A stretch of 14,587 nucleotides of DNA from Methanobacteriota archaeon (GTDB lineage: Archaea > Thermoplasmatota > Thermoplasmata > RBG-16-68-12). The stretch lies in assembly GCA_005879065.1 (NCBI GenBank), contig VBLU01000081.1, positions 1 to 14,587 of the forward strand, read 5' to 3'. Below, piece by piece: positions 1 through 6,189 of the stretch. Positions within the stretch are counted from its first letter, which is position 1. Every line of letters begins with the position of its first letter. A program made the translations under genes and the position numbers. The notes below the pieces were generated by a model, which was not told the origin of the DNA, made no database searches, and saw only the letters and a program-made list of their open reading frames with translations.

Positions 1-2
1 CC

Positions 3-611
3 CGGCGGATTCAGGTGGGGCTTCACCCGCACCTGGCGGAGGAAGTGGTCACCTACGTGATCGACGGCCTCGTGCACCATGAGGACGGGAGCGGCAATCA
101 CACCGTCCTGAATCCGGGATCGGTGCTCGTCGTCACCGCGCACCAAGAGGTTCGGCACGAGCTAACGATGCAGCCGGCCCAGGAGGGCCGGAGCGCCCGG
201 TGGTTGTCAATCGTCCTCCGCTTGCCGTGGCACACGGAGGCGCCGCCGACGTCAATCCAAATAAAGGATGCGGGAGACGCGATGGAGTCCATCGATGGTA
301 CGCTGCGACGGCCCGTCGTTGGACCTTCGGCACGGGCCGAAACATTCATGCAACTCGAATGCACGGACATCGAGTTCACTCGGGAGGCGGACGTGTCGGT
401 CCCCATCGACCACGGGCGCCGAGGCGTGGCCTATGTCCTTCGAGGTTCGGGGATGATTGAAAAGAAGCCGATCGAGATGGGGCATGGCGCGTTGTTCGGG
501 AACGTGGCCAGGCTGGCTTTGTACGGATCGCCTGGATTCCGGGTCTTTCTTGCGACAGTCCCCCGCGTCGAGAACCGAGGGGAGAGTGACGCCGATCGAG
601 ATCTCGAGTGA
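3..611 (+). CDS. Pirin-family cupin protein, 5' end cut by the window
   Basis: The reading frame is open to the left edge (R-R-I-Q before the GTG at 15), so the true start lies outside the window and 202 residues are visible. The opening part matches the pirin N-terminal cupin: an H-P-H pair (nt 24-32), then E-E-V-V-T-Y-V, H-x-E-D-G-S-G-N and a P-G-S-V turn followed by V-T-A. A second, less conserved cupin half follows, with Y-V-L-R-G-S-G near nt 433-453. Pirins are metal-binding bicupins; some have quercetinase activity and others act as transcription cofactors, so no substrate can be named. In typical pirins the metal site is completed by H-x-E. Here the histidine at nt 156-158 is followed directly by Glu and then Leu, so the spacing is off by one. 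The gene overlaps the next small ORF by 26 nt. The family call is good; the biochemical role is unknown. Confidence 0.8.
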   Translation, partial: RRIQVGLHPHLAEEVVTYVIDGLVHHEDGSGNHTVLNPGSVLVVTAHQEVRHELTMQPAQEGRSARWLSIVLRLPWHTEAPPTSIQIKDAGDAMESIDGTLRRPVVGPSARAETFMQLECTDIEFTREADVSVPIDHGRRGVAYVLRGSGMIEKKPIEMGHGALFGNVARLALYGSPGFRVFLATVPRVENRGESDADRDLE

Positions 612-711
612 TTCGAAATCGGGGAACCGGGTTGAGAAGATGGAAGCCGTCCTCAAGACGCCCGAGATCGACATCAAGACGCTCCTGCAGGCCTGGGCAG
701 AGAGGAAGTGA
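586..711 (+). CDS. Possible 41-residue ORF linking the pirin and SRPBCC genes
   Basis: A GTG at 586 follows a GAGGGGAGA stretch that could act as a Shine-Dalgarno sequence, although the spacing is very short. The frame encodes 41 residues, rich in Glu, Lys and Ser, with a possible C-terminal helix (D-I-K-T-L-L-Q-A-W-A-E-R-K). The ORF starts inside the end of the pirin gene, and its TGA overlaps the GTG of the next gene in a GTGA. That arrangement would give translational coupling through the three genes. I do not recognise the sequence. It may be a real small protein, a coupling leader peptide, or chance in GC-rich DNA. Nothing in it indicates a domain, a membrane segment or a metal site. Confidence 0.3.
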   Translation: MTPIEISSDSKSGNRVEKMEAVLKTPEIDIKTLLQAWAERK

Positions 712-1244
712 GCAAAATAGCAAGGAAAGGCAAGTCACCGACATCCGCGACCTCGCCGAGAGCGAAACTCACCTTCGAGCGCACCTTCCAAGCGGCGACC
801 GTAGACGAGGTCTGGGACCTCTGGACGACGAAGGCAGGTCTCGAATCGTGGTGGGGCCCCGAGGGATTCGTGACGAAAGTCAGCAGGCTCGAACTCCGCC
901 CGGGTGGCAAGTTCGAATACGCGATGACGGCGACCGATTCGGCCCAAATGGAAGGACTCAAGGCGGCAGGTCTCCCTCTCACGACCGTCGCGGGCGGCAC
1001 CTATGTCGAGGTCACACCGCGGACGCGCCTCGTGTACCGGACGGTCGCCGATTTCATCCCTGGCGTGGCTCCGTATGAGGTCGTGGCCGTGGTCGAGATC
1101 CACGGTCGGACACAAGGGGTCCACATGGTCGTGACCGAGGATGCCATGCACGACGAGCAGTGGACGCAAATGTCGGCCATGGGCATGAACAGCTCCCTGG
1201 ACAAACTGGCGAAGGTCCTCGACGCGCGCCGGGTCCGTCCTTAG
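708..1244 (+). CDS. SRPBCC / AHSA1-type domain protein
   Basis: The 178-residue protein begins with a basic, Ser/Thr-rich tail of about 20 residues. It then follows the AHSA1-like START fold: an opening strand (K-L-T-F-E-R-T-F), a helix with V-W-D-L-W, the hallmark W-W-G-P-E-G-F near residues 48-54, and L-R-P-G-G-K-F-E-Y near 63-71. The C-terminal long helix (Q-W-T-Q-M-S-A-M-G-M-N-S-S-L-D-K-L) closes the hydrophobic pocket. Proteins of this family bind hydrophobic ligands or assist other proteins; the specific ligand cannot be read from sequence. The GTG start overlaps the stop of the preceding 41-residue ORF. In many genomes such genes sit beside an ArsR-type regulator, but none is visible here. 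It converges on the DUF2269-like gene with 36 nt between stop codons. Confidence 0.85.
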   Translation: MSKIARKGKSPTSATSPRAKLTFERTFQAATVDEVWDLWTTKAGLESWWGPEGFVTKVSRLELRPGGKFEYAMTATDSAQMEGLKAAGLPLTTVAGGTYVEVTPRTRLVYRTVADFIPGVAPYEVVAVVEIHGRTQGVHMVVTEDAMHDEQWTQMSAMGMNSSLDKLAKVLDARRVRP

Positions 1245-1280
1245 GAGAGGACGACACGAGACCGCGGCGGGATCCTGAGC

Positions 1281-1835
1281 CTAGATCGCGGGCTTCGCTA
1301 CCATGACGTAGAGGGCGACGAGCGGAAGGATCGTTGCGATGGCGCCCCATAGGGTCCATTTCCGGAAGACCGAGGCGAAGTCCTCGGGAAGAGGTGCGTT
1401 GGTCTGTGCCGCCTCCGAACTCATGCGGACCATTTGGTTCTGGTATCGTCGGATTACAGCGCCGTACAGAGCCCCGGTCGCAATGAGCAGAGTGAGGCCG
1501 ACGAAAATCCATCGATTCGGGGACATCGTGAACCCGAGCCATCCACCCCAGGCCAGGTTGGTCAGCGCGAGTCCGTTGAGCAACAGGAGGATCATGCCCG
1601 GCGACGTGAACCATCGGTCCGCCCTGTTCACGCCAGCGGACGCGAACGCGGCGACCCGCGAGTCCTTCTGTCCGACGGCCCAGGTCATCCAGGCCGCCGT
1701 CACGGTGAGGTTGCCCAGGAACAACACGGCACCGAGGATGTGCAGCAGTAGATGCCAGTTGTACGGAAACAACGGCAGGGAAACGACGATGGACAGGAGA
1801 ATCGCGACGGGAGGCCGCGGACCTGTTCCAGCCAA
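1281..1835 (-). CDS. DUF2269-like integral membrane protein
   Basis: This is a 184-residue protein with four or five hydrophobic segments, at about residues 9-24, 27-53, 78-101, 107-127 and 160-180. The second segment carries L-L-L-H-I-L-G-A-V-L-F-L-G-N, typical of the DUF2269 family of predicted membrane proteins, whose function is unknown. The start chosen is a TTG, supported by a strong AAGGAGGGGG on the minus strand (1846-1855) about 11 nt upstream. No ATG lies near the expected N-terminus. A TATA-like TTTATGA lies around 1876-1883. The gene is divergent from the DUF2277 gene and convergent with the SRPBCC gene. The family assignment rests on the H-I-L-G-A-V-x-F-x-G-N pattern and the topology, so it is moderately sure. 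Confidence 0.7.
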   Translation of the reverse strand: MAGTGPRPPVAILLSIVVSLPLFPYNWHLLLHILGAVLFLGNLTVTAAWMTWAVGQKDSRVAAFASAGVNRADRWFTSPGMILLLLNGLALTNLAWGGWLGFTMSPNRWIFVGLTLLIATGALYGAVIRRYQNQMVRMSSEAAQTNAPLPEDFASVFRKWTLWGAIATILPLVALYVMVAKPAI

Positions 1836-1845
1836 TTCCCTACAA

Positions 1846-1855
1846 CCCCCTCCTT
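1846..1855 (-). promoter_or_regulatory. Strong Shine-Dalgarno for the TTG start of the DUF2269-like gene
   Basis: AAGGAGGGGG on the minus strand matches the anti-Shine-Dalgarno end of 16S rRNA. It decides in favour of the TTG at 1835 as the start codon. Confidence 0.6.
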
Positions 1856-1976
1856 TGGGTGATGGCGTCGGTCGGTCATAAAGAAAGAGGACCGCTAGGT
1901 GGCGTGGTCGCGAGGTCCGGAAACGCTACGAGCCATTTTCCCACCTCGCAGCGAGGGCGTGTCCGAAAGAGCAACA

Positions 1977-1985
1977 GAATATTCC
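1977..1985 (+). promoter_or_regulatory. TATA-like box upstream of the DUF2277 gene
   Basis: GAATATTCC is an AT-rich island in GC-rich DNA, about 40 nt before the ATG at 2021. It predicts transcription starting near 2007 and a leader of roughly 14 nt. Position and composition are the only evidence. Confidence 0.35.
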
Positions 1986-2020
1986 ACATCCTGCCTTCCC
2001 GGTACTCGGGGCCAAAGGAC

Positions 2021-2293
2021 ATGTGCCGGAACATCAAACCGTTGTTCAACTTCGACCCTCCCGCAACCGACGCGGAGGTTCGGGATGCCTCCCTCCAGTT
2101 CGTACGGAAGATCTCGGGATTCAGCAAGCCGTCCCGGGCCAACGAGGCCGCGGTCAATCGCGCCGTCACGGAGGTGGCCGCGGTGGCCCGACACTTTCTG
2201 GACTCGCTCGTCACCGACGCGGAACCCCGGAACCGCGAGGTCGAGGCTGCGCGCGCCCGCGCGCGAGCCGCCGAACGATTCGGGACGTCGTGA
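2021..2293 (+). CDS. DUF2277 family protein
   Basis: The 90-residue protein starts M-C-R-N-I-K-P-L-F-N-F-D-P-P-A-T, which is the invariant N-terminal signature of DUF2277. The signature fixes the start at the ATG at 2021, although the frame is open further upstream. The middle (L-Q-F-V-R-K-I-S-G-F-S-K-P-S, about residues 25-38) and the C-terminal Ala/Arg-rich helix also fit the family, and the length is typical. DUF2277 is a small family of unknown function found mostly in soil bacteria and some archaea. Its presence beside archaeal core genes may reflect transfer, which is inference. The upstream neighbour is divergent (DUF2269-like) and the downstream gene (acetolactate synthase) is convergent, so it appears to be transcribed alone. 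Confidence 0.9.
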   Translation: MCRNIKPLFNFDPPATDAEVRDASLQFVRKISGFSKPSRANEAAVNRAVTEVAAVARHFLDSLVTDAEPRNREVEAARARARAAERFGTS

Positions 2294-2376
2294 TCGATCG
2301 AAATTCCACATTCGGCAGATCGTCGCGGGTAGTGCGTCCTTCGGCAGGCAGCTTCTTGCCCACCGTAAAACCTGCC

Positions 2377-3999
2377 TCACGTGCCGCGGCCAATGAACGG
2401 ATTATCGCTGTAGTCGACCGGGACGTCGACCACGGTTGGTGAGGCTTCCTGCAGCGCCTCGGAGAGAACCGAACTCAATTCGGACGGATGTTCCACGCGA
2501 AAACCGCGAATCCCGAATGCCTCCGCGAGGCGTACGAAGTCGGGATTGTCGAACCCGGTACCTGTCATCCGCCCGAACTTGGCCATCTGCTTCCATCGGA
2601 TGCTCCCGAGCCCACCGTCGCGAAAGACCAAGTTCACCGTGGCGGTCCGCTCCCGCTTTGCTGTCTCCAGTTCGTGGACGCTCATCAGGAATCCGCCGTC
2701 TCCGCTCAGGGTCATGACCCGGCGATCCGGATCGGCGAGCTTCGCGGCAATTCCCCCCGGGAGGGCGATGCCCATCGCCGAGAGGCCGTTCGAGATGATG
2801 ACGGTATTCGGCTTCATCGTCCGGAAGAACCGGCCGAGCCAGAGTTTGTGAGCTCCCACGTCCGAGATCAGCAGATCGTCGGGCTCGAGGATGTCGCGGA
2901 GCTCCCACAGGATCCGCTGAGGCTTCAGCACTCCCTTCGAACGCTCTCCCAGTTCGGACTCCAATCGTTTCAGGACCCGCTCCCGGGACCGAATAGCCCA
3001 TGCAGGCTCCCGAGGCCTCCGGACCTGCTCCCGGAGGACGTGCAGGGATGTCCGAATCTCTCCGACCACCTCGACTTCTGGGACGTAGTGCACGGAGATT
3101 TCCGCGGGTAGGGAGTCGATGTGTACGATCCGCCGATCTCCTCGGGGATTCCACGACCGCGGGTCGTATTCGACGAAATCGAAACCGATGGCGATCACGA
3201 GGTCCGATTCGTCCAAGCCCGCGAGTTCGTAATCCCGCGGGAGCACCCCAACCGTCAGGAGGTTCATCGGGGATGTCCACGGCATCGCCCCTTTCCCCAT
3301 GAATGTATGAGCGACGGGGATGTGAAGATCTTCAGCGAACCCACGCAACTCATCCGATGCACCGCTCCGGATCACGCCGTTCCCCGCGAGCACGATCGGC
3401 CGCTCGGCCTTCTGAATCAGATCGGCCGCCGTGTCGAGGCTCGCTCGATCCGGCGATGGATTCCCGATCCGCTCGATGGGCAGCGGTCTCGAGGCCGCAT
3501 TCGCCTCTTCGTCCGCGATGTTTTCGGGCAGTTCGACGTGCGTCGAACCGGGCTTCTCCGCCTCGGCCAACTTGAACGCCTTCCGAACGATTTCCGGAAT
3601 CGTGTCCGGGCTTTCGATCCGGGCATTCCACTTTGTGATTGGGTCAAACAGCTGCAGGATGTCCACGAACTGATGGGATTCCCGGTGCACCCTCGACAGG
3701 TTCGTCTGGGCCGTGATCGCCACGAGCGGAGCGCGGTCGAGGTATGCATCGGCCACGCCCGTGACGAGATTCGTCGCTCCGGGCCCCAGCGTCGCGAGGC
3801 AAACCCCCGCGTGGGTGGTGAGCCGTCCGTAGACGTCCGCCATGAACGCAGCGGCCTCTTCGTGGCGGGTGAGGACGAAGCGGATCGAGCTTTCCCGAAG
3901 GGCGTCCATCAGCTCCAGGTTCTCCTCGCCGGGAATCCCGAAGGCGAATCGGACCTGTTCGTTTTCCAGGCAGGAGACGAGGAAAGCCGCGGCTTTCAT
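2377..3999 (-). CDS. alsS: Acetolactate synthase, catabolic AlsS-like ThDP enzyme
   Basis: The 540-residue protein has the three-domain layout of ThDP-dependent acetolactate synthases, which join two pyruvates into 2-acetolactate. Visible marks are F-G-I-P-G-E-E-N near residues 20-27, the catalytic Glu in R-H-E (E47), L-G-P-G-A-T-N-L-V-T-G-V-A-D-A (71-85), the G-D-G motif (433-435) and the C-terminal P-T-V-V-D-V-P-V-D-Y-S. The overall pattern is closer to the AlsS type than to biosynthetic IlvB, and no regulatory subunit or acetolactate decarboxylase gene is in the window. One oddity: the Mg-binding Asn expected about 25 residues after G-D-G is Arg (R460, in F-R-D-G-G-L-G). The ATG at 3999 fits the family start and lies about 27 nt from a TATA-like box, suggesting a leaderless mRNA; a GTG at 4017 is an alternative. 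The family is sure; the activity is less so. Confidence 0.9.
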   Translation of the reverse strand: MKAAAFLVSCLENEQVRFAFGIPGEENLELMDALRESSIRFVLTRHEEAAAFMADVYGRLTTHAGVCLATLGPGATNLVTGVADAYLDRAPLVAITAQTNLSRVHRESHQFVDILQLFDPITKWNARIESPDTIPEIVRKAFKLAEAEKPGSTHVELPENIADEEANAASRPLPIERIGNPSPDRASLDTAADLIQKAERPIVLAGNGVIRSGASDELRGFAEDLHIPVAHTFMGKGAMPWTSPMNLLTVGVLPRDYELAGLDESDLVIAIGFDFVEYDPRSWNPRGDRRIVHIDSLPAEISVHYVPEVEVVGEIRTSLHVLREQVRRPREPAWAIRSRERVLKRLESELGERSKGVLKPQRILWELRDILEPDDLLISDVGAHKLWLGRFFRTMKPNTVIISNGLSAMGIALPGGIAAKLADPDRRVMTLSGDGGFLMSVHELETAKRERTATVNLVFRDGGLGSIRWKQMAKFGRMTGTGFDNPDFVRLAEAFGIRGFRVEHPSELSSVLSEALQEASPTVVDVPVDYSDNPFIGRGT

Positions 4000-4021
4000 A
4001 CCTCCGGGATGGCCCACACCC

Positions 4022-4031
4022 CGATTTATCG
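4022..4031 (-). promoter_or_regulatory. TATA-like box of the acetolactate synthase gene
   Basis: CGATAAATCG on the minus strand is centred about 27 nt from the ATG at 3999. That places transcription start at or next to the start codon, the usual archaeal leaderless geometry. Confidence 0.5.
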
Positions 4032-4088
4032 AATGTGGAAACCCGGAAACGGCAGGCCTTGCCGAAAAGGACGGGGCTGGGCTTCGCG

Positions 4089-4190
4089 CTAGCGTCGCCG
4101 TCGCTTGATTCTGTGCGACGGCCCCGCACCCTTGCGACGACGGGCGCGTCGCCGCGCGCTTCTCGTCATCCGGACTTCTTTACGCGCCAT
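4089..4190 (-). CDS. 33-residue arginine-rich basic protein (possible ribosomal or RNA-binding micropeptide)
   Basis: The ORF reads M-A-R-K-E-V-R-M-T-R, then a run of Arg/Ala, K-G-A-G-P-S-H-R-I-K and a closing R-R-R-R. It has 14 Arg and 3 Lys in 33 residues, no Cys and only one acidic residue. A TATA-like TCAAATAGC on the minus strand is centred 26 nt before the ATG, exactly where a leaderless archaeal start would need it. The gene begins 46 nt after the stop of the upstream membrane-protein gene, and acetolactate synthase follows with its own promoter. Size and charge recall the shortest ribosomal proteins, such as eL41, but eL41 residues (for example its Trp) are not evident and I do not assign it. 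An internal ATG at 4169 would give a 26-residue product. Chance ORFs of this length are common, so the promoter is the main support. Confidence 0.5.
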   Translation of the reverse strand: MARKEVRMTRSARRRARRRKGAGPSHRIKRRRR

Positions 4191-4211
4191 CGGAACACGG
4201 AGACGGCAGGA

Positions 4212-4220
4212 GCTATTTGA
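4212..4220 (-). promoter_or_regulatory. TATA-like box of the arginine-rich small gene
   Basis: TCAAATAGC on the minus strand is centred at 4216, 26 nt before the ATG at 4190. It is an isolated AT-rich stretch in GC-rich surroundings. Confidence 0.5.
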
Positions 4221-4235
4221 ACGCGAGCCGTTCGA

Positions 4236-4733
4236 TTAGCGTCTCGCGAGGCGAACGGCGGAGGCCAAGCCACCGGGGACCATACCGCGAGCGCGGGAAA
4301 TCCTCCGTTTCCTTCCGGCCCATGCGGACCCTGCGGTGGTGAGGATCGAGAATCCCATCCATGTCGATGCACCGGCGACGCTGGACAGAACCGGGAACAG
4401 GGGAAGGAAGGCGGGCACCGCCTGAAGGAACAGATACCAGCCTACCGTGAAGAGCCCGAATTCGACCGCCACGGTGAGGGCCCTGAGAGCAAACGCCAGG
4501 GCAACGGACGCCGCGATCCCGGCCGCCAGGACGGCAACCGGAAGCCAGGGATTCGGCCCGGATCCAAATCCCCTCCACACCAGATACAAGCTCCCAAGAA
4601 TTCCCGCGCCCAGAATCAGGTAGGCAACTCCCTTTCCCAGGAGTCGAAGGAAGATTCCCGACAGGATGAGGGCGGCCCCCGCGATCGGAGTCGCGTAGTT
4701 CTTGATCAGCGCCTCCACGGTCGATAAGTCCAC
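4236..4733 (-). CDS. Unrecognised integral membrane protein
   Basis: I do not recognise this 165-residue protein. After a short N-terminus (M-D-L-S-T-V-E-A-L-I-K-N-Y) it has four or five hydrophobic segments, at about residues 13-31, 33-51, 61-82, 84-107 and 113-134. It ends in a basic tail (G-R-K-R-R-I-S-R-A-R), which by the positive-inside rule would be cytoplasmic. Gly/Ala-rich helices dominate, and no catalytic or metal-binding motif is visible. The frame is open to a GTG at 4772, but the GTG at 4733 is better: a perfect GGAGGAGG lies 6 nt upstream, and a TATA-like box at 4774-4781 would start transcription near 4751. The gene is therefore probably transcribed from its own promoter, separate from the NIPSNAP gene 89 nt upstream. 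Confidence 0.75.
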   Translation of the reverse strand: MDLSTVEALIKNYATPIAGAALILSGIFLRLLGKGVAYLILGAGILGSLYLVWRGFGSGPNPWLPVAVLAAGIAASVALAFALRALTVAVEFGLFTVGWYLFLQAVPAFLPLFPVLSSVAGASTWMGFSILTTAGSAWAGRKRRISRARGMVPGGLASAVRLARR

Positions 4734-4739
4734 GCCGCG

Positions 4740-4747
4740 CCTCCTCC
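4740..4747 (-). promoter_or_regulatory. Shine-Dalgarno deciding the GTG start at 4733
   Basis: GGAGGAGG on the minus strand lies 6 nt before the GTG at 4733. It selects this start over the longer frame from 4772. Confidence 0.6.
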
Positions 4748-4773
4748 GACACCGCCATCCCCCAGTGCCCACC

Positions 4774-4781
4774 TAATACTT
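4774..4781 (-). promoter_or_regulatory. TATA-like box of the membrane protein gene
   Basis: AAGTATTA on the minus strand predicts transcription starting near 4751, just upstream of the GGAGGAGG ribosome-binding site. Confidence 0.45.
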
Positions 4782-4822
4782 TCCACGGATGTCCAAATCG
4801 AATGAACAGGCGCGAAACGGGA

Positions 4823-5128
4823 CTAGGGAGGGAGGACCGGGGCCATGATGTAAGACTCAGATTTCTCGATCCATGGGGCGGGATCAGGCCGCAACGCCTT
4901 CCGCTCCGGGGACGCGTAATACGCCGCGTCGCGAGCTTCGAACCCTTCGGGTCCGTCGTACGTGAGGATCCAGACGAAGATGTTCTCACCGCGTACCACC
5001 CAAGCCCCGTCGATGCGGAACCCGAACTTCTCTCGGAGGGGTAGGACGCCCCGGGTCCATCCTTCCAGCCATTCCTCCATCTTGCCCTCCTTGATCCGGT
5101 AGATCCGAAGTTGCGAGACCGAGTTCAC
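4823..5128 (-). CDS. NIPSNAP family protein
   Basis: The 101-residue protein has the ferredoxin-like alpha/beta pattern of single-domain NIPSNAP proteins. It opens with a strand L-R-I-Y-R-I-K-E-G-K, followed by a helix M-E-E-W-L-E-G-W, then F-G-F-R-I-D-G-A-W and I-F-V-W-I-L-T-Y-D-G. It ends E-S-Y-I-M-A-P-V-L. Family members are small dimeric alpha/beta-barrel proteins, often of unknown role. The GTG start overlaps the TGA of the GNAT gene (GTGA), and the AAGGTGA before it can serve as a Shine-Dalgarno sequence. Translation is therefore probably coupled to the acetyltransferase, and the two may act on related chemistry, which is inference. Confidence 0.8.
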   Translation of the reverse strand: MNSVSQLRIYRIKEGKMEEWLEGWTRGVLPLREKFGFRIDGAWVVRGENIFVWILTYDGPEGFEARDAAYYASPERKALRPDPAPWIEKSESYIMAPVLPP

Positions 5129-5646
5129 CGAGTCACCTTCTGGTTCAGGGCTTTCCTCATGCCGGTCTCCGTTTCGCTCTCATGGACGACCTCGTATCCC
5201 GCCGAATCATAGAGCGCGCGTGCGATCGAGTTCCATCGAAAGACGTTCAGATAGAGCTCCTGCCCGCCTTCGTGTCTCACGAGTTCCTCCGTCGCCGCGA
5301 GCATGGCGCGACCATATCCCTTCCCACGGAACGGCGCGTCAACCGTGATCTGGTACAGCCACCGGCGAGTCGGAACGTTCAACATACGAACCGGTGGCGG
5401 TCCCACCCAGATCCAGCCCACCCCCCGGTCCGCCTCGTCGACCGCCCGGTAGACCCGGTGCCCTTCCGACGGTCCCGCAGCGGGCAAGAACGATTCGACG
5501 GCATGGCGTGAAAGCTCCTGTGCTTCCTCGGGACGCCAATGCCCGGCTCGAACCTTCTGGTCGGCGAACTCCCGGATCTGCTCCGGGACGAAGGCCGCAT
5601 ATTCCGCCGGGGTCACCGGAACGAGGCGAACCGTGAGAGCGGACAT
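5125..5646 (-). CDS. GNAT family N-acetyltransferase
   Basis: The 173-residue protein shows the GNAT core in its C-terminal half. The beta-strand Y-Q-I-T-V-D (98-103) is followed by the acetyl-CoA pyrophosphate loop R-G-K-G-Y-G (107-112), then helix A-M-L-A-A-T-E-E-L. The late motif N-S-I-A-R-A-L-Y-D-S-A-G-Y (139-151) is typical of family members acting on small amines or protein N-termini. The N-terminal half holds an E-F-A-D-Q-K-V-R-A-G-H-W-R-P-E-E helix seen in many uncharacterised GNATs. The acceptor substrate cannot be predicted. A TTG at 5673 would add nine residues, but the ATG at 5646 begins right before the first strand (L-T-V-R-L-V-P-V) and is preferred. The gene lies 57 nt after the Nudix gene and overlaps the NIPSNAP gene. 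Confidence 0.88.
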   Translation of the reverse strand: MSALTVRLVPVTPAEYAAFVPEQIREFADQKVRAGHWRPEEAQELSRHAVESFLPAAGPSEGHRVYRAVDEADRGVGWIWVGPPPVRMLNVPTRRWLYQITVDAPFRGKGYGRAMLAATEELVRHEGGQELYLNVFRWNSIARALYDSAGYEVVHESETETGMRKALNQKVTR

Positions 5647-5703
5647 TGCAATGGACAAAGGCGACTTCGCCAAAGTCTCTTTCGGGACCTCACGAATTCC
5701 GGA

Positions 5704-6147
5704 TTAAGCGTCGGGCCCTTCTCGGCGTGCGATGAGCGCCTGTTCAATGACCCGGAGGCCGATCGGTGCAAGATCGAGGTCCCCCAGTTCGCGCGTCTCG
5801 ATGAAGCGCGCGTTCTCCGCATCGCTCCCAGCAAAGGGCTCGCCCCGGATGTGGACGCACAGGAGGTCCACGAGCACGTAGTGCCAGCGAATTCGCGCCC
5901 CTTCCTTTTCGATGAAATCTGCCACAGCGACCACTTCCCGCGGCCGCACCTCCACCGCGGTCTCCTCGCGAGTCTCTCGGACCACGGCTTGCTCCACCGT
6001 CTCTCCGACCTCGACGGCCCCTCCGGGGATACTCCACCGACCTTGGGAGGGAGGATCTCTTCGACGGACGAGGAGGACCTGCGAGCCGCGGAACACGATC
6101 GCGCCGACCGCGGGGACCGGGCGCATTGGGAATTCGTACGTCGACAT
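5704..6147 (-). CDS. Nudix hydrolase (MutT / ADP-ribose pyrophosphatase-like)
   Basis: The 147-residue protein contains a Nudix box at residues 43-65: G-x5-E (G43, E49), then seven residues, then R-E-T-R-E-E-T-A-V. The Gly usually found in E-E-x-G is Ala (A64), while the metal-binding glutamates E58, E61 and E62 are intact. W-S-I-P-G-G just before the box is also typical. Nudix enzymes cleave nucleoside diphosphates linked to another group. The short size suggests a MutT- or ADP-ribose pyrophosphatase-like enzyme, but the substrate is not readable. The start could be a TTG at 6168, the ATG at 6147 or an ATG at 6126; I chose 6147. The gene follows nre by 42 nt on the same strand and is probably co-transcribed, which fits nucleotide clean-up beside DNA repair. 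Confidence 0.88.
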   Translation of the reverse strand: MSTYEFPMRPVPAVGAIVFRGSQVLLVRRRDPPSQGRWSIPGGAVEVGETVEQAVVRETREETAVEVRPREVVAVADFIEKEGARIRWHYVLVDLLCVHIRGEPFAGSDAENARFIETRELGDLDLAPIGLRVIEQALIARREGPDA

Positions 6148-6189
6148 TCGCTGTCGACAAGGACGCAACCGCCTTGAACGCTGCGACCG

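Noticed and set aside
1859..2020. N-terminal extension of the DUF2277 frame
   Set aside because: The family signature M-C-R-N-I-K begins at 2021, and the extension is unlike any DUF2277 N-terminus.
4213..4989. 258-residue minus-strand frame over the membrane protein and NIPSNAP genes
   Set aside because: It overlaps two better-supported genes in another frame and has no domain or ribosome-binding site.
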